Assembly: GCA_020055655.1 (NCBI GenBank) | Contig: JAIPUR010000004.1 | Coordinates: forward strand, 62,001-126,000 | Source of the DNA: Methanosarcinaceae archaeon | GTDB lineage: Archaea > Halobacteriota > Methanosarcinia > Methanosarcinales > Methanosarcinaceae | Length of the DNA stretch: 64,000 nucleotides | Direction: 5' to 3' | Shown: piece by piece, positions 1 to 9,536 of the stretch | Numbering within the stretch: position 1 is the stretch's first letter | Layout of the letters: each line of letters starts with the position of its first letter | Program-made: the position numbers and the translations under genes | Notes under the pieces: generated by a model | Database searches by the model: none | Told to the model about the DNA's origin: nothing | Seen by the model: only the letters and a program-made list of their open reading frames with translations

Positions 1-115
1 ATAACATCCACTAAAGCTACAATCATAGTTTAAGTAGTCATTGCATATCAGCGTTAGATTATAATAGAACCATCATTAATGATTATTATGAATCTATGTA
101 TTGAGGTGATGCAGT

Positions 116-904
116 ATGCCGGTAATAAGTTTTGTCTCATGTAAGATATTTGAAGATGAGATCATCCACGTCATAAAAAATGATTCTATAATAGAACGGT
201 TAATATTAATAGAAAACGATGACTATCACAGGATAGCTGAAAAACTTGATAATGTAGGTATACCCTATGAGTTGCTTCCGATCGGGTCCATCCCAAACAA
301 TATGGATTCTGGTACTTCTGGCAAGGTCACACTAATCGTAGATATGCTGGAACTTGCACTGCATGCATACCCCGATGATTTGCGTAAAGCTGTTTATGGG
401 GTTAGTGAGGAATTGTCTTCATATTCTGATGGGATTCTTCTTTTCTATGGACTTTGTGGAAATGTGCTTGCAAATGCAGAGGAGGACCTGCAATATTTGC
501 CATGTCCAGTTTGTATATTGAAAGAAGAAAATGGTCAGATTATAGATGATTGTATAGGTGCAGTTCTTGGAAGTAGGGATGCGTACCTTGAAAAATTAAA
601 AGGTTGCAATGGGGCCGGGACTTTTTTCATGACTCCTATGTGGGCAGCCAATTGGCGTAAGATGCTGGTTTCTGCAGGTATGACTCCTAATCCTGATAAT
701 ATAGAAGAATCCAAATTTGTTTTTAAGGAAGTTGGATACAAAATAGTAGCTAAAATAAATACTGGTCTCCTCTATGAAGAAAACTTCGATACCATGGTTG
801 AGGAATTCGCCCGCCTCTTTGAGTTTGACATTATAGAAATGGATGCCAGCCCTGCATTGCTCGAACGCTGCTATACTGATCTAGTTAAGAAAATTGCAGC
901 TTAG
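116..904 (+). CDS. DUF1638 domain protein
   Basis: The 262-residue protein matches the DUF1638 family as I remember it: a GLCGN segment near residue 120, then PCPVC, then a lysine/glycine-rich stretch ending in FFMTPMWAANW. There is no signal peptide or membrane segment, so it should be cytoplasmic. Family members are common in methanogens and in corrinoid-using anaerobes; their biochemical role is unknown to me. The cysteines in the GLCGN and PCPVC motifs could bind a metal or cofactor (inference). The ATG is preceded by GAGGTGAT seven to eight bases upstream, which supports the start. The gene stands alone, convergent with the histidine kinase gene. Confidence 0.8.
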   Translation: MPVISFVSCKIFEDEIIHVIKNDSIIERLILIENDDYHRIAEKLDNVGIPYELLPIGSIPNNMDSGTSGKVTLIVDMLELALHAYPDDLRKAVYGVSEELSSYSDGILLFYGLCGNVLANAEEDLQYLPCPVCILKEENGQIIDDCIGAVLGSRDAYLEKLKGCNGAGTFFMTPMWAANWRKMLVSAGMTPNPDNIEESKFVFKEVGYKIVAKINTGLLYEENFDTMVEEFARLFEFDIIEMDASPALLERCYTDLVKKIAA

Positions 905-944
905 TGAATAAAAGGTGGTACATCCGCCTGATATTTTTTATTCA
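905..944. terminator. bidirectional hairpin terminator between convergent genes
   Basis: Outer arms TGAATAAAA (905-913) and TTTTATTCA (936-944) are perfectly complementary. An inner stem AGGTGG/CCGCCT has one wobble pair. It begins right after the stop of the DUF1638 gene and lies before the stop of the opposing kinase gene, with A and T runs suited to both directions. Confidence 0.7.
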
Positions 945-990
945 GCAAAGTAAAAACATCTACATACGTCTTAATTCTTAATTCTAGTAA

Positions 991-3045
991 TTATATGGGT
1001 ATAGTAAATGTAAAAGTACTTCCTTTGCCATATTCACTATCGACCCTGATTTTTCCTCCGTGTAGTTCCACGTAGTTTTTAACAAGTGCAAGTCCAAGCC
1101 CTGTTCCTGCATATTTTCTGGAATCGGATGAGTCTACCTGGTAGAAAGGAGTGAATAAATTTTCTTGCATTTCTTTTTCAATACCAATACCATTATCTGC
1201 AACTGATATTTCAATCATATCATTCTTTTTAGATGCATTAATTTTGATAGTTCCACCATTTTGTGTAAATTTAACTGCATTACTTCCAAGATTATATAAA
1301 ATTTGTTTGAACTTGATACTATCTCCGGTAATTGATAATGTTTCGGGCTTAACTTCAAGTTCCAATGTGATAGACTTTTTCTTTGCAAGTGGTGATATCA
1401 TGGTCAATAAATTTTTCATTACTTCTTTTACCGTGAAAACTTCATAGTAAAGGTCCATTTTTCCTGCTTCTATCTTTGACAGGTCAAGAATATCATTTAT
1501 GAGTTCCAGAAGGTGTTTACCGCTTGTGGATATATGGTTTGCAAATCTATCCTGTTTATCGTTCAATTCACCAAAGTCACCATCTATGAGCATATCTGAA
1601 TATCCAATAATGGCATTTAGGGGAGTTCTTAGCTCATGACTCATCGTTGCAAGGAACTCACTTTTGGTTCTACTTGCAGCTTCTGCAGCAAGTTTAGCTT
1701 CCAGAAGATTCATTTGAGTGCGTTTGATGTCAGTAATGTCGTTATTTACCACTATGCCACCAAGCATTTCTCCGTCATCATCGATAACCGGAGCTGTGTA
1801 ATTATGAATTATCCTTTTAACTCCATCAAATGCATCGATTTCAAGAAGCTCTTTTTCAACGGTAATGCCTTCCTTGATGGTATGACCAAGTGCCCAATCC
1901 TCTGCTTGAAGTTCTTTCATGGATGGGAAATAACGTGCCTTGAATACCCCATATTCTTCAATTCCAACATGTGGTTCTGCTCCCCATATCTTTTGACCTG
2001 CAGGATTTCCGCTGAGTATATTTCCACTTTTATCGGTTAGCCACAGACCAATTGGAAGTATCTCGAAAATTTTACTTAGGAACTTTTCACGCTTTCTTAG
2101 TTCTTGTTCAGCTTTCTTTTGTCCCAGTACTTTCCATACTGAATCCATCAAGAGTGTTAGCTGGAGAACATCTGTTTGTTTATAATCTGATCTCTTGTTG
2201 GCTACACCTACAACACCAACAATTGTATCTTTTTCAAAAACAGGTACTGTCAGATATTTGAATATTTGGACATGCCCTTTTGGATATCCTTTTTTTAGTG
2301 GATTTGGGACCTGAAAATCATTTACAATTATGTGCTTGCGTTGTCTTACTGCCTCTCCCCAGATACCTGTCTCATTTAGGTGGTATACTTTTGGCGGTGC
2401 AACGACTGAACAGTTATCTATTACTTTGGAAGACCATGTGTTTAAGGTAAATTCTTCTTTTGATTCGTCATAGAGATAAATATATCCAAATTTACTATCT
2501 GTCAATTTAGTAGCTTCATTTAGTGTATGGTTAAGCATTTCCTGAACAGAATCGGCGCGATACTGCAGAACATTAACAAGACTCTGAAGCCTTTCCTCAT
2601 TGAATTTGTTCTGTTCATCCTTGGCTTTCTGTTTAGTAATATCTTCTACCAGGCAGTTAAAATATTGAACTCTTCCACCTACTGTATTAGTAGTAATAAG
2701 TGAGATTTTTAACTTTCCCCAAAAATGCTTTCCATCTTTCTTTATATATCGTTTCTCGATATTGGCATGATAGTAGCCACTGTTTTTGATAGTTGTTAGA
2801 ACAAGTTGTTCTTTAGCGATATCATCTGGATATGTAATATCGACGTATGTCTTGTTTTGTAATTCGGATTGTGTATATCCGATGAGTGCAGAAAATTGTT
2901 TATTTGCCCGAAGTATCTTCCCATCCAGTGTTGATTGGTACATGCCTATGGCTGACTGCTCAAAAGAATCTTTGAATATGTACTCTGTATCATTAATTTT
3001 ATTTTCAGGTTTGCTGTCAGTGGTATGGAAATCTATCAGTGACAC
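991..3045 (-). CDS. soluble PAS-GAF-PAS sensor histidine kinase
   Basis: Order in the 684-residue protein: PAS (about 20-140), GAF (about 155-315), PAS (about 320-445), HisKA with the H-box MSHELRTPLNAIIGYSD (His near residue 469), then HATPase with N-box NLGSNAVKF, G1 DNGIGI and G2 GTGLGLALVK. No transmembrane segment is present, so it senses a cytoplasmic signal or binds a partner. It should autophosphorylate on the H-box histidine and pass phosphate to a response regulator, but none is adjacent, so it is an orphan kinase here. The start is GTG; a GAGGTG sequence overlaps this codon and no in-frame ATG lies upstream before a stop, so the exact N-terminus is uncertain by a few residues. Confidence 0.92.
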   Translation of the reverse strand: MSLIDFHTTDSKPENKINDTEYIFKDSFEQSAIGMYQSTLDGKILRANKQFSALIGYTQSELQNKTYVDITYPDDIAKEQLVLTTIKNSGYYHANIEKRYIKKDGKHFWGKLKISLITTNTVGGRVQYFNCLVEDITKQKAKDEQNKFNEERLQSLVNVLQYRADSVQEMLNHTLNEATKLTDSKFGYIYLYDESKEEFTLNTWSSKVIDNCSVVAPPKVYHLNETGIWGEAVRQRKHIIVNDFQVPNPLKKGYPKGHVQIFKYLTVPVFEKDTIVGVVGVANKRSDYKQTDVLQLTLLMDSVWKVLGQKKAEQELRKREKFLSKIFEILPIGLWLTDKSGNILSGNPAGQKIWGAEPHVGIEEYGVFKARYFPSMKELQAEDWALGHTIKEGITVEKELLEIDAFDGVKRIIHNYTAPVIDDDGEMLGGIVVNNDITDIKRTQMNLLEAKLAAEAASRTKSEFLATMSHELRTPLNAIIGYSDMLIDGDFGELNDKQDRFANHISTSGKHLLELINDILDLSKIEAGKMDLYYEVFTVKEVMKNLLTMISPLAKKKSITLELEVKPETLSITGDSIKFKQILYNLGSNAVKFTQNGGTIKINASKKNDMIEISVADNGIGIEKEMQENLFTPFYQVDSSDSRKYAGTGLGLALVKNYVELHGGKIRVDSEYGKGSTFTFTIPI

Positions 3046-3213
3046 CTCGTATGATAATATTTGTTTGCTTCGTGATTCGTATAACTAATTGATGGTCTTA
3101 TGGATCCTATCATTATTATGTATATCTACGATTCTAGATTATCTTTGTAGATCAATTGTTAAGGATACAAAAAGAAATAATCAATTTATGTACAAAATAA
3201 AAGAAAAAAGAAA

Positions 3214-3483
3214 TTATACAGGTCTTCCAACTTCTGTGACCTGCACACTCTCAACGCCTTCAACTGCAGCAAAAGCCTCTTCGACTTTTTCTGTGCCGCC
3301 TTCAAGGTCGCCAACAATAACAACCATCATAATAGCTTTCAAACCAAAAGCAATTGGCTGTTCTTCGTGTGTTCCGTACTCTGCACCTTCTGGTAATGCT
3401 GCCACAAGCCTGTCTTTAAGGGCTGCAAGGTCAACTTCTACGTCGACAGGCATGATCTTAATTGTTGCTGCTACTTCTCCCAT
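3214..3483 (-). CDS. ef1b: translation elongation factor aEF-1beta
   Basis: A protein of 89 residues beginning MGEVAATIKIMP and ending VEGVESVQVTEVGRPV, with FGLKAIMMVVIVGDLEGGTEKVEEAF in two overlapping parts near the centre; these are hallmarks of archaeal EF-1beta. It is the guanine nucleotide exchange factor for EF-1alpha and so supports each round of translation elongation. I chose the ATG at 3483 because AGGTGA lies five bases upstream; a GTG three codons earlier falls inside that binding site. It follows the zinc-ribbon gene by ten bases and is surely cotranscribed with it. Confidence 0.93.
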   Translation of the reverse strand: MGEVAATIKIMPVDVEVDLAALKDRLVAALPEGAEYGTHEEQPIAFGLKAIMMVVIVGDLEGGTEKVEEAFAAVEGVESVQVTEVGRPV

Positions 3484-3493
3484 CTTAGTCACC

Positions 3494-3661
3494 TTATGGG
3501 CCTACAAATCCGCATTTATCGCAGGTATATGGATTACTCTGCTGTCTGCAGCTTATACATCTTCCAAGTTCTCCGCCACATGTTGGACATGGGAAACGGA
3601 CATATCCGGTCTCAACCAGTCTAATGCCGCATGCGACACACTGTTCGACTTTATTTGTCAT
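3494..3661 (-). CDS. small zinc-ribbon protein paired with EF-1beta
   Basis: A 55-residue protein with four paired cysteine motifs: CVAC, CPTC, CISC and CDKC. It ends in GFVGP. This is the HVO_2753-like zinc finger family that sits directly upstream of aEF-1beta in many Euryarchaeota; its position suggests a translation-linked role, but the function is not established here. AAGGAG lies seven bases before the ATG. The eight cysteines could hold two zinc ions. It heads a two-gene operon with ef1b. Confidence 0.9.
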   Translation of the reverse strand: MTNKVEQCVACGIRLVETGYVRFPCPTCGGELGRCISCRQQSNPYTCDKCGFVGP

Positions 3662-3748
3662 TTGAATTCTCCTTAAAATGTGATATTTGATTAATGTAAT
3701 ACTGATTGCTCAGCATGTGATGATTTCAGTACATACTCAGTATAGAAT

Positions 3749-4396
3749 TTAAATATTCCCCTTGATGTACGTGCCAATTGCATCTTTTCCGATAACAGCA
3801 TCTACTATCCTTTCCGGTTCCTTTCCATTTATTACAATGCAGTCCATTTTATTATTTTTCAGAAAAGTCGCCAGTGAGCTATCAATACAAGTCCTTCCCA
3901 TAGATTCGAGTTCATCAGCAGTCATTTGTCTTTGCAACACTTCATTATTGAACACTCCATCAACATCTGTGAGTTTTATTAAAGTAGCATCTGTTTTTTT
4001 TGCTATCCATGCTGCTATACTATCTGAAGTAATATTCCATGAGTGTTCCAGCTCATCAGTTCTTTTCAGAATATTATATGGAAAAAGTAGTGATAATCCT
4101 GGATTGATGTTGTCTAGGGAATCTACTGATGTGACATTACTTTTGTCTGCTATGTAGTATGCGTATTGCTCCATGGAAAGAATTGCCATCCAGTGAGTAG
4201 CATCATTGCTGAGTGCATATTTTTTATCTATGGACCTTATTGCATTAGCAAAATCTCCTCCACCTGGTACTATCAGTATGGAATGTTTGTTTTCAGATTC
4301 CTGCAAAGATAATAGGAGGGTATTTACTATAGCATTTGAGTGCTTCATCAGACTTCCTCCAAGTTTAATAACGACTCTGATGGTGATCCCTCTCAA
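3749..4396 (-). CDS. mfnE: MfnE, 5-(aminomethyl)-3-furanmethanol phosphate kinase
   Basis: An amino-acid-kinase-fold protein: the N-terminal VVIKLGGSL motif binds phosphate, IVPGGGDFANAIR follows, and KLTDVDGVF lies in the nucleotide-binding half. In methanogens this family member phosphorylates 5-(aminomethyl)-3-furanmethanol phosphate to the diphosphate used by MfnF. The call rests on being directly downstream of mfnF and mfnD in one operon. The only available start is TTG, immediately after the mfnF stop, giving a seven-residue leader before VVIKLGG; no ATG or GTG exists near the expected N-terminus, so the start is uncertain. Generic amino acid kinases look similar, but the context favours MfnE. 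Confidence 0.84.
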   Translation of the reverse strand: MRGITIRVVIKLGGSLMKHSNAIVNTLLLSLQESENKHSILIVPGGGDFANAIRSIDKKYALSNDATHWMAILSMEQYAYYIADKSNVTSVDSLDNINPGLSLLFPYNILKRTDELEHSWNITSDSIAAWIAKKTDATLIKLTDVDGVFNNEVLQRQMTADELESMGRTCIDSSLATFLKNNKMDCIVINGKEPERIVDAVIGKDAIGTYIKGNI

Positions 4397-5380
4397 TTAT
4401 TTTATATCCAGAATATTGTCTTCGAAAATTCTGGCAGCTGCATATGCAGGAAATACCTTTGATATATCGGATCCCCATTTGCCGGAAACAGATGTACATT
4501 CGAATCCAAGTCTTTCTGCTGCAGCGTGTATAATGAATTCTCCAATGCCTGCACAAACTATTCTGTTCAGTCCGTTTCTTTCTGATACCTCGGATATTGC
4601 TTCAGAAAGTAGTTCTACTTGTGTTTCCTTTACTTGTTCAGCAATATGGTAGATTTCTTCAGGGGATATTTCATCAAGATCGGCACATACAACACGTGCC
4701 AGCCTTCTCATTGAATCAGTTTTAGTTTTTCCTGCACCGTCAGCTGTTTCACATGTGTATATTTCTTCATCGATATCTCCTAGTAAGAGATATGCATCCG
4801 CAGTATTGGCAAAAAGTTCTGATGCTATGCGACATTTTCCTTTTGCTAAATCAAGGTCTTTAAGTAAGTAGGCAAGGTTTGTTCTAAGGCTTCCTGCGTA
4901 TACTAGTTCACTACGAACAAGCCTTGAAAAATCTGTAATTCCTGCCCTGTGTATTCCATCTTTGATGGGAATTATGTCACTTGTAGTACTACCCACATCA
5001 ACAAAAATGCAATCTCCCATTTCAGTACCAATGAGATTGGCTGAAGCTGCCCAATTTGCTGCAGCAAGTTCGCGTAGACTTTCTGATCCATCATAAAATA
5101 ATCCGCGATTATCAATGTAGCGTATCTCTCCATCAAACGCATTATCAACTGATCTCATAATGAAATTGATACCTGCATTTTTATCAGCAAAACAATCTGC
5201 AAGCTCTCCTGTCATCACTACACTTACTTTATCTGGTCCGAGTCTATCTGATATTTCCTCAAGAGCTTCTGGAAGTGTTGTATCCTTCCAGAGGGGTATA
5301 TAGTGTAACTCAATAATGTCGCCATTGGATGATGCTATTTTAGTATTTGCTCCTCCAATGTCTATTCCGATAATCTTCAT
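4397..5380 (-). CDS. mfnF: MfnF, methanofuran aryl-ether-forming synthase
   Basis: A 327-residue protein of the hydantoinase/oxoprolinase-like, actin-fold group. It starts MKIIGIDIGGANTKIA (phosphate-1 loop) and carries DVGSTTSDIIPI near residues 130-140 (phosphate-2 loop). The family joins the furan diphosphate made by MfnE to tyramine or its glutamylated form, creating the ether bond of the methanofuran core. The ATG overlaps the mfnD stop in ATGA, so translation is coupled. The downstream mfnE begins right at this gene's stop. The order D-F-E makes the assignment strong. Confidence 0.87.
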   Translation of the reverse strand: MKIIGIDIGGANTKIASSNGDIIELHYIPLWKDTTLPEALEEISDRLGPDKVSVVMTGELADCFADKNAGINFIMRSVDNAFDGEIRYIDNRGLFYDGSESLRELAAANWAASANLIGTEMGDCIFVDVGSTTSDIIPIKDGIHRAGITDFSRLVRSELVYAGSLRTNLAYLLKDLDLAKGKCRIASELFANTADAYLLLGDIDEEIYTCETADGAGKTKTDSMRRLARVVCADLDEISPEEIYHIAEQVKETQVELLSEAISEVSERNGLNRIVCAGIGEFIIHAAAERLGFECTSVSGKWGSDISKVFPAYAAARIFEDNILDIK

Positions 5381-6297
5381 GTCATGTCCTCAATCTCATA
5401 TTTTGTGAATGAACACTCACCTTCTATACATATGTTATCAGGTAAGTTGCCTGAGATATTTTCAAGCAAAAGCTTTCCAATCTCATATTTCATAGTTTTA
5501 TCCAGTCCGAAAATAGCAGTAGTAGGTCTGGGATTTACATCTACGACATATGCTTTTTTTCCGTAGACGATGTCTATTCCGGTGTATCCATTGCACTTGA
5601 GTGCTTTGACCGTATCAATTGCTATGTTGAATAGCTCTTTTTCAAAGTCTGTTTTGTATGGTACTATATTTCCCTTGTAATCAATAGTTGATCCTGGGTT
5701 CGTACCGTCAATATCAATAAACTGCTTGTTGACGCTTAATGGAAGTGGATCATTTCCTGCTATGATGCTAATGCTCAAATGCTCGCCTTCTACATATTCT
5801 GTAGCTATTGATCCTTCATTATGATCTGAGCTGGATGAAATTATAATATCTTCGGCAGCGCAACCATATCTTGGTTTGATGACAAAGTTACCCTCTTCTT
5901 TTTCATCAGATATTTTAGGTACAGATATCTTGTTTTCGCGAAGTCTCTTTGTACATTCTACTTTATCCGCACACATTCTGACAGATTCGGGGGAGCAACC
6001 AAGATTTATCGTATTGTCTTCTATTATATGTGATAGTTCTTCTAATAGTTCATCAGGTCCTATTGCAAGTGCTGCATCAGATTCAGACGCTGCTTTTTCG
6101 AGTATATTTTCAAAATTATCCATGTCTGATTCTATCAGCTTTCCAACTTCAAGTAATGGTCCTGCAGAAAGGTAATCGACTTCATGGCCAAGTCTGTGGA
6201 AGCTATTGGCAAGCGTTTTAAGCATGGCTTTGCCTTCTACTAATAGTGTGCCATCCATTCCCGTCCCTACGGCATATTCCGCAAGCAGTATTTTCAT
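5377..6297 (-). CDS. mfnD: MfnD, tyramine--L-glutamate ligase (ATP-grasp)
   Basis: A 306-residue ATP-grasp protein. Visible features are FVIKPRYGCAAEDIII (the ATP-binding lysine strand), GSIATEYVEGEHLSISII (adenine hinge and acidic residues) and VVDVNPRPTT (metal-binding Glu/Asn region). MfnD attaches the first glutamate to tyramine in methanofuran synthesis. It is the first gene of the mfnD-mfnF-mfnE operon and shares a 115-bp AT-rich divergent promoter region with the small membrane protein gene on the other strand. MfnA (tyrosine decarboxylase) and MfnB are not in the window. Confidence 0.87.
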   Translation of the reverse strand: MKILLAEYAVGTGMDGTLLVEGKAMLKTLANSFHRLGHEVDYLSAGPLLEVGKLIESDMDNFENILEKAASESDAALAIGPDELLEELSHIIEDNTINLGCSPESVRMCADKVECTKRLRENKISVPKISDEKEEGNFVIKPRYGCAAEDIIISSSSDHNEGSIATEYVEGEHLSISIIAGNDPLPLSVNKQFIDIDGTNPGSTIDYKGNIVPYKTDFEKELFNIAIDTVKALKCNGYTGIDIVYGKKAYVVDVNPRPTTAIFGLDKTMKYEIGKLLLENISGNLPDNICIEGECSFTKYEIEDMT

Positions 6298-6412
6298 GTT
6301 GTTTGCAAGTGCATTATTTAATATATCATTTGCTATTATTACATCATCTGAATTTTGAATTTATATATTTCAAAAATAAATATATACTATCAAGTGAATT
6401 AGAGGACGAGGG
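6298..6412. promoter_or_regulatory. divergent promoter region of mfnD and a membrane protein gene
   Basis: A 115-bp, very AT-rich gap between divergent genes. TTTATATATTT near 6360 and AATATATACT near 6380 are TATA-box candidates. The second lies about 30 bp before the rightward ATG, which would give a very short or absent leader. TATA-like sequences near 6320-6345 could serve mfnD. Confidence 0.5.
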
Positions 6413-6826
6413 ATGAATATGGAACTTAATGCTGAAAATCCGTTTGTACAGGCACTGGCAGTTTCTACTACAATGGCAATTTTTATGATCGGTGTAGCGC
6501 TGGGGCTCATGCAGATATTTAAAACCGGTTCTCCATCAGTTCCTTTTCCTATAACTTTGCTTATATTCGCTGTTATATTCATTACCGGCTCTGTCTATTT
6601 TGAAGGTCGTGGGGCTGACTATGTGGGTTCGTTAGTGGGTGGTTCAATAGCTGCTTTTGTTGCAACTTTTTCTACAATCGCCTTTTTCACTGGTATAAAG
6701 TATTCTTTAAGTGGTGGAATCTCTGAAATGGGTCCGGATGCTGTAGTTTCAGCACTTGCTGTGTGTATGGTTTTTAGTATGTTGATCATACGCTTTCTTC
6801 AGCATAAACTTCAATCTGTTTACTGA
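6413..6826 (+). CDS. four-helix membrane protein, unknown function
   Basis: A 137-residue hydrophobic protein with four predicted membrane segments, roughly residues 10-35, 43-65, 70-100 and 108-130, with short polar links such as EGRGAD and SLSGGISEMGPDA. I do not recognise a named family and see no catalytic motif. A second ATG two codons downstream (6419) has GAGGG at good spacing and may be the true start. The gene is monocistronic: a divergent promoter precedes it and a T-rich stretch (about 6848-6867) follows it before the grpE promoter. Confidence 0.75.
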   Translation: MNMELNAENPFVQALAVSTTMAIFMIGVALGLMQIFKTGSPSVPFPITLLIFAVIFITGSVYFEGRGADYVGSLVGGSIAAFVATFSTIAFFTGIKYSLSGGISEMGPDAVVSALAVCMVFSMLIIRFLQHKLQSVY

Positions 6827-6877
6827 ATGTATGTTCGTTTTGTTCTTTGCTTGTTTTTCCCTTTTTAACTGGCACAA

Positions 6878-6900
6878 AATTATTTTTAAATAGAAAGCTT
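6878..6900 (+). promoter_or_regulatory. grpE-dnaK promoter TATA element
   Basis: AAATTATTTTTAAATAG just upstream of the chaperone operon resembles an archaeal BRE plus TATA box. It lies about 80 bp before the chosen grpE ATG, leaving a leader of roughly 50 nt. Inferred from sequence only. Confidence 0.45.
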
Positions 6901-6971
6901 TTTATAGAACATCATACAATCACATGGTTGAATGCATATTATTGTGCACCAATATAGTGGAGATGTTGAGT

Positions 6972-7484
6972 ATGGCCAAAGAATCCAAGAAATGTGATGA
7001 TGTAGAAACTGCTGAAGAGGCTCAGGCTACGGAAGTTCCTGTGGAAGATGAGGCTGCACAACTTCGAGATAAACTTCTGCGCTTAACTGCAGAGTTTGAC
7101 AATTACAGAAAAAGAAGTGCTCGTGAAAAAGAAGAATACCGTAAGTTTGCAGTTGAGAACTTGATATTAGATCTATTAGAAGTACATGACAACTTTGAAA
7201 GGGCGTTGGATTCTGCTAAAAATAGTGACAATATTGAATCTATAATTAAGGGCGTTGATATGGTCTTTAAACAGTTCAGCTCAATTCTTGAGAAGGAAGG
7301 TTTGAAGAAAATAGAATGTGATGGTGCCGAATTCGATCCGCATCTTCACGAGGCGATGTTACATATCGAAGACCCTGAACATGGCGATAACACTGTGATC
7401 GATGTATGCAAGCCCGGCTATTATTTGAATTCAAAGGTAATCAGGCCTGCAATGGTCACAGTTTCAAAAAAACCAGAGAAATAA
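6972..7484 (+). CDS. grpE: GrpE, nucleotide exchange factor for DnaK
   Basis: About 170 residues from the chosen start. An acidic N-terminus is followed by a long coiled coil (RDKLLRLTAEFDNYRKRSAREKE in part), then the C-terminal beta domain with FDPHLHEAML and PAMVTVSK. It dimerises and releases ADP from DnaK. I chose ATG 6972, with GGAG nine bases upstream, over ATG 6924, which would add a hydrophobic cysteine-containing extension unlike GrpE. It is first in grpE-dnaK-dnaJ, the bacterial-type Hsp70 set that mesophilic methanogens are thought to have acquired from bacteria. Confidence 0.93.
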   Translation: MAKESKKCDDVETAEEAQATEVPVEDEAAQLRDKLLRLTAEFDNYRKRSAREKEEYRKFAVENLILDLLEVHDNFERALDSAKNSDNIESIIKGVDMVFKQFSSILEKEGLKKIECDGAEFDPHLHEAMLHIEDPEHGDNTVIDVCKPGYYLNSKVIRPAMVTVSKKPEK

Positions 7485-7577
7485 TCCTCCGGTTAACTAG
7501 ATGTATGTATAAAAACATACTATAATTCACAGTAGAAACTTCATATTTAATTAATAAATTTATAAAGAGGTAATAAT

Positions 7578-9428
7578 ATGGGAAAGATCTTAGGAATTGA
7601 CCTTGGAACTACTAACTCATGTATGGCAGTGATCGAAGGTGGGGAACCTACAATTATCCCTAATGCTGAAGGTGGTAGAACAACTCCTTCTGTGGTTGGC
7701 TTTTCAAAGAAAGGTGACAAACTTGTCGGTCAGGTCGCTAAAAGACAGATAATAACTAACGCAGAGAACAGTGTAAGCTCAATAAAGAGACATATTGGCG
7801 AAGCTGATTACACTGTAAATCTTAATGCTAAAGATTATACTCCTCAGGAAGTCTCTGCAATGATCCTTCGTAAATTGAAGGAAGATGCTGAAGCTTACCT
7901 TGGTGAAACCATTACACAGACCGTTATCACAGTTCCTGCTTACTTTAATGATTCTCAGAGGCAGGCTACAAAGGATGCAGGTACAATTGCTGGTCTTGAA
8001 GTTCTCAGAATTATCAATGAGCCTACCGCAGCTTCCCTTGCATACGGCCTTGATCAGGATGAAGGCGACCATAAGATCATGATCTACGATCTTGGTGGCG
8101 GAACATTTGATGTATCTATTCTGGAACTCGGAGATGGTATCTTTGAAGTTCTTTCCACAAGCGGTGACACTCATCTTGGTGGAGATGACTTTGACCAGAG
8201 GATCGTTGATTTCCTAGCAGATGAGTTCAACAAAGCAGAAGGAATTGATATTTCAAAGGACAAGGCAGCTTTGCAGCGTCTTAAGGATGCAGCTGAAAAA
8301 GCAAAGATCGAACTTTCCGGTGTTGCTTCCACTAATGTCAACCTTCCGTTCATAACAGCTGATGCGAACGGTCAGCCAAAACATATTGATATTGATCTTA
8401 CAAGAGCACAGTTCGATAAGATGACAGCAGACCTTGTTGACAAGACCATGGTGTCCGTCAAGAGGGCAATGGACGATGCAAAACTCAAGGCAGATGACAT
8501 CGATAAGGTACTTCTGATAGGCGGTTCCACAAGGATACCTGCAGTAACTGATGCTGTTAAGAAGGCAACTGGCAAAACACCATTTAAGAACATCAACCCT
8601 GATGAAGCTGTGGCAGTTGGTGCAGCAGTGCAGGCTGGTGTACTCAGCGGTGAAGTTCACGATGTTCTTTTGCTTGATGTATCTCCTTTGACTCTTGGTA
8701 TTGAGACTATGGGTGGGGTTGCAACACCTCTTATCGAGAGGAACACAACCATTCCTACAAAGAAGAGCCAGATATTCTCAACAGCAGCTGACAGCCAACC
8801 ATCTGTAGAGATCCATGTCCTTCAGGGTGAAAGAGGAATTGCTTCCGCTAACAAGACTCTTGGAAGATTCATACTCGATGGTATACCACCTGCACCAAGG
8901 GGAACACCACAGATTGAAGTTACCTTTGACATTGATGCAAATGGTATTCTTCATGTAACTGCAAAGGATCTTGGAACTGGTAAAGAACAATCCATATCCA
9001 TCCAGAAGCCCGGTGGACTTACCGATGATGAGATCGACCAGATGGTCAAGGACGCTGAACTTCACGCAGAAGAAGATCAGAAGCGTAAGGAAGAGGTCGA
9101 GATCAAGAACACGGCCGAATCTCTTGTGAATGCAGCTGAAAAGGCTATCGAAGAAGCTGGTGACATTGCAACCGATGAGCAGAAATCAAAGGTCGAAGAA
9201 ACAACCGCTGCGCTCAAGACCGCTCTTGAAGGTGAAGACCTTGAAGATATCAAAGCAAAGACCGATGAACTTCAGTCCGCAGTCTACGAAATCTCCGCAG
9301 CAATGTACCAGAAGGCCCAGGAAGAAGCAGCTGCTGCAGCAGATTCTGAAGCTCCGGAAGGCAGTGGCTCAGGTGATGATGAGAACATTGTTGATGCAGA
9401 CTATGAAGTAGTCGACGACGAAAAGTGA
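7578..9428 (+). CDS. dnaK: DnaK, Hsp70 chaperone
   Basis: A 616-residue Hsp70. The ATPase domain shows [10 protein letters not shown], the [11 protein letters not shown] loop and [11 protein letters not shown]. The substrate domain and a lid ending in an acidic tail ([11 protein letters not shown]) follow. It binds unfolded peptides in an ATP cycle driven by DnaJ and GrpE. Near residue 75-90 the sequence passes from [16 protein letters not shown] straight to the APQ-like region, without the roughly 24-residue insertion of Gram-negative DnaKs, so it is of the Gram-positive type. AAGAGGTAATAAT provides the ribosome binding site. A hairpin terminator follows, which should lower read-through into dnaJ. 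Confidence 0.97.
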   Translation: MGKILGIDLGTTNSCMAVIEGGEPTIIPNAEGGRTTPSVVGFSKKGDKLVGQVAKRQIITNAENSVSSIKRHIGEADYTVNLNAKDYTPQEVSAMILRKLKEDAEAYLGETITQTVITVPAYFNDSQRQATKDAGTIAGLEVLRIINEPTAASLAYGLDQDEGDHKIMIYDLGGGTFDVSILELGDGIFEVLSTSGDTHLGGDDFDQRIVDFLADEFNKAEGIDISKDKAALQRLKDAAEKAKIELSGVASTNVNLPFITADANGQPKHIDIDLTRAQFDKMTADLVDKTMVSVKRAMDDAKLKADDIDKVLLIGGSTRIPAVTDAVKKATGKTPFKNINPDEAVAVGAAVQAGVLSGEVHDVLLLDVSPLTLGIETMGGVATPLIERNTTIPTKKSQIFSTAADSQPSVEIHVLQGERGIASANKTLGRFILDGIPPAPRGTPQIEVTFDIDANGILHVTAKDLGTGKEQSISIQKPGGLTDDEIDQMVKDAELHAEEDQKRKEEVEIKNTAESLVNAAEKAIEEAGDIATDEQKSKVEETTAALKTALEGEDLEDIKAKTDELQSAVYEISAAMYQKAQEEAAAAADSEAPEGSGSGDDENIVDADYEVVDDEK

Positions 9429-9452
9429 TCTGGATATAAGAAAAGTTCAAGT

Positions 9453-9496
9453 AAGATACTGTAATCTCTACGGTATCTTAATCTTTTAATTTTATC
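9453..9496 (+). terminator. hairpin plus T-rich tail after dnaK
   Basis: Arms AAGATACTGTA (9453-9463) and TACGGTATCTT (9469-9479) pair over 11 bp with one G-U wobble and a five-base loop. They are followed by AATCTTTTAATTTT. It lies between dnaK and dnaJ and may attenuate read-through. Confidence 0.65.
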
Positions 9497-9536
9497 TAAT
9501 CTGAATATTAAATTCAACCTATTACAGGAATCACTC

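Noticed and set aside
3490-3492. GTG at 3492 as the EF-1beta start
   Set aside because: It lies inside the AGGTGA ribosome binding site of the ATG at 3483, and the family starts with MGEVA.
7779-8660. Long open frames antisense to dnaK
   Set aside because: Shadow frames of a highly expressed gene with biased codons; products are cysteine- or serine-rich nonsense without start signals.
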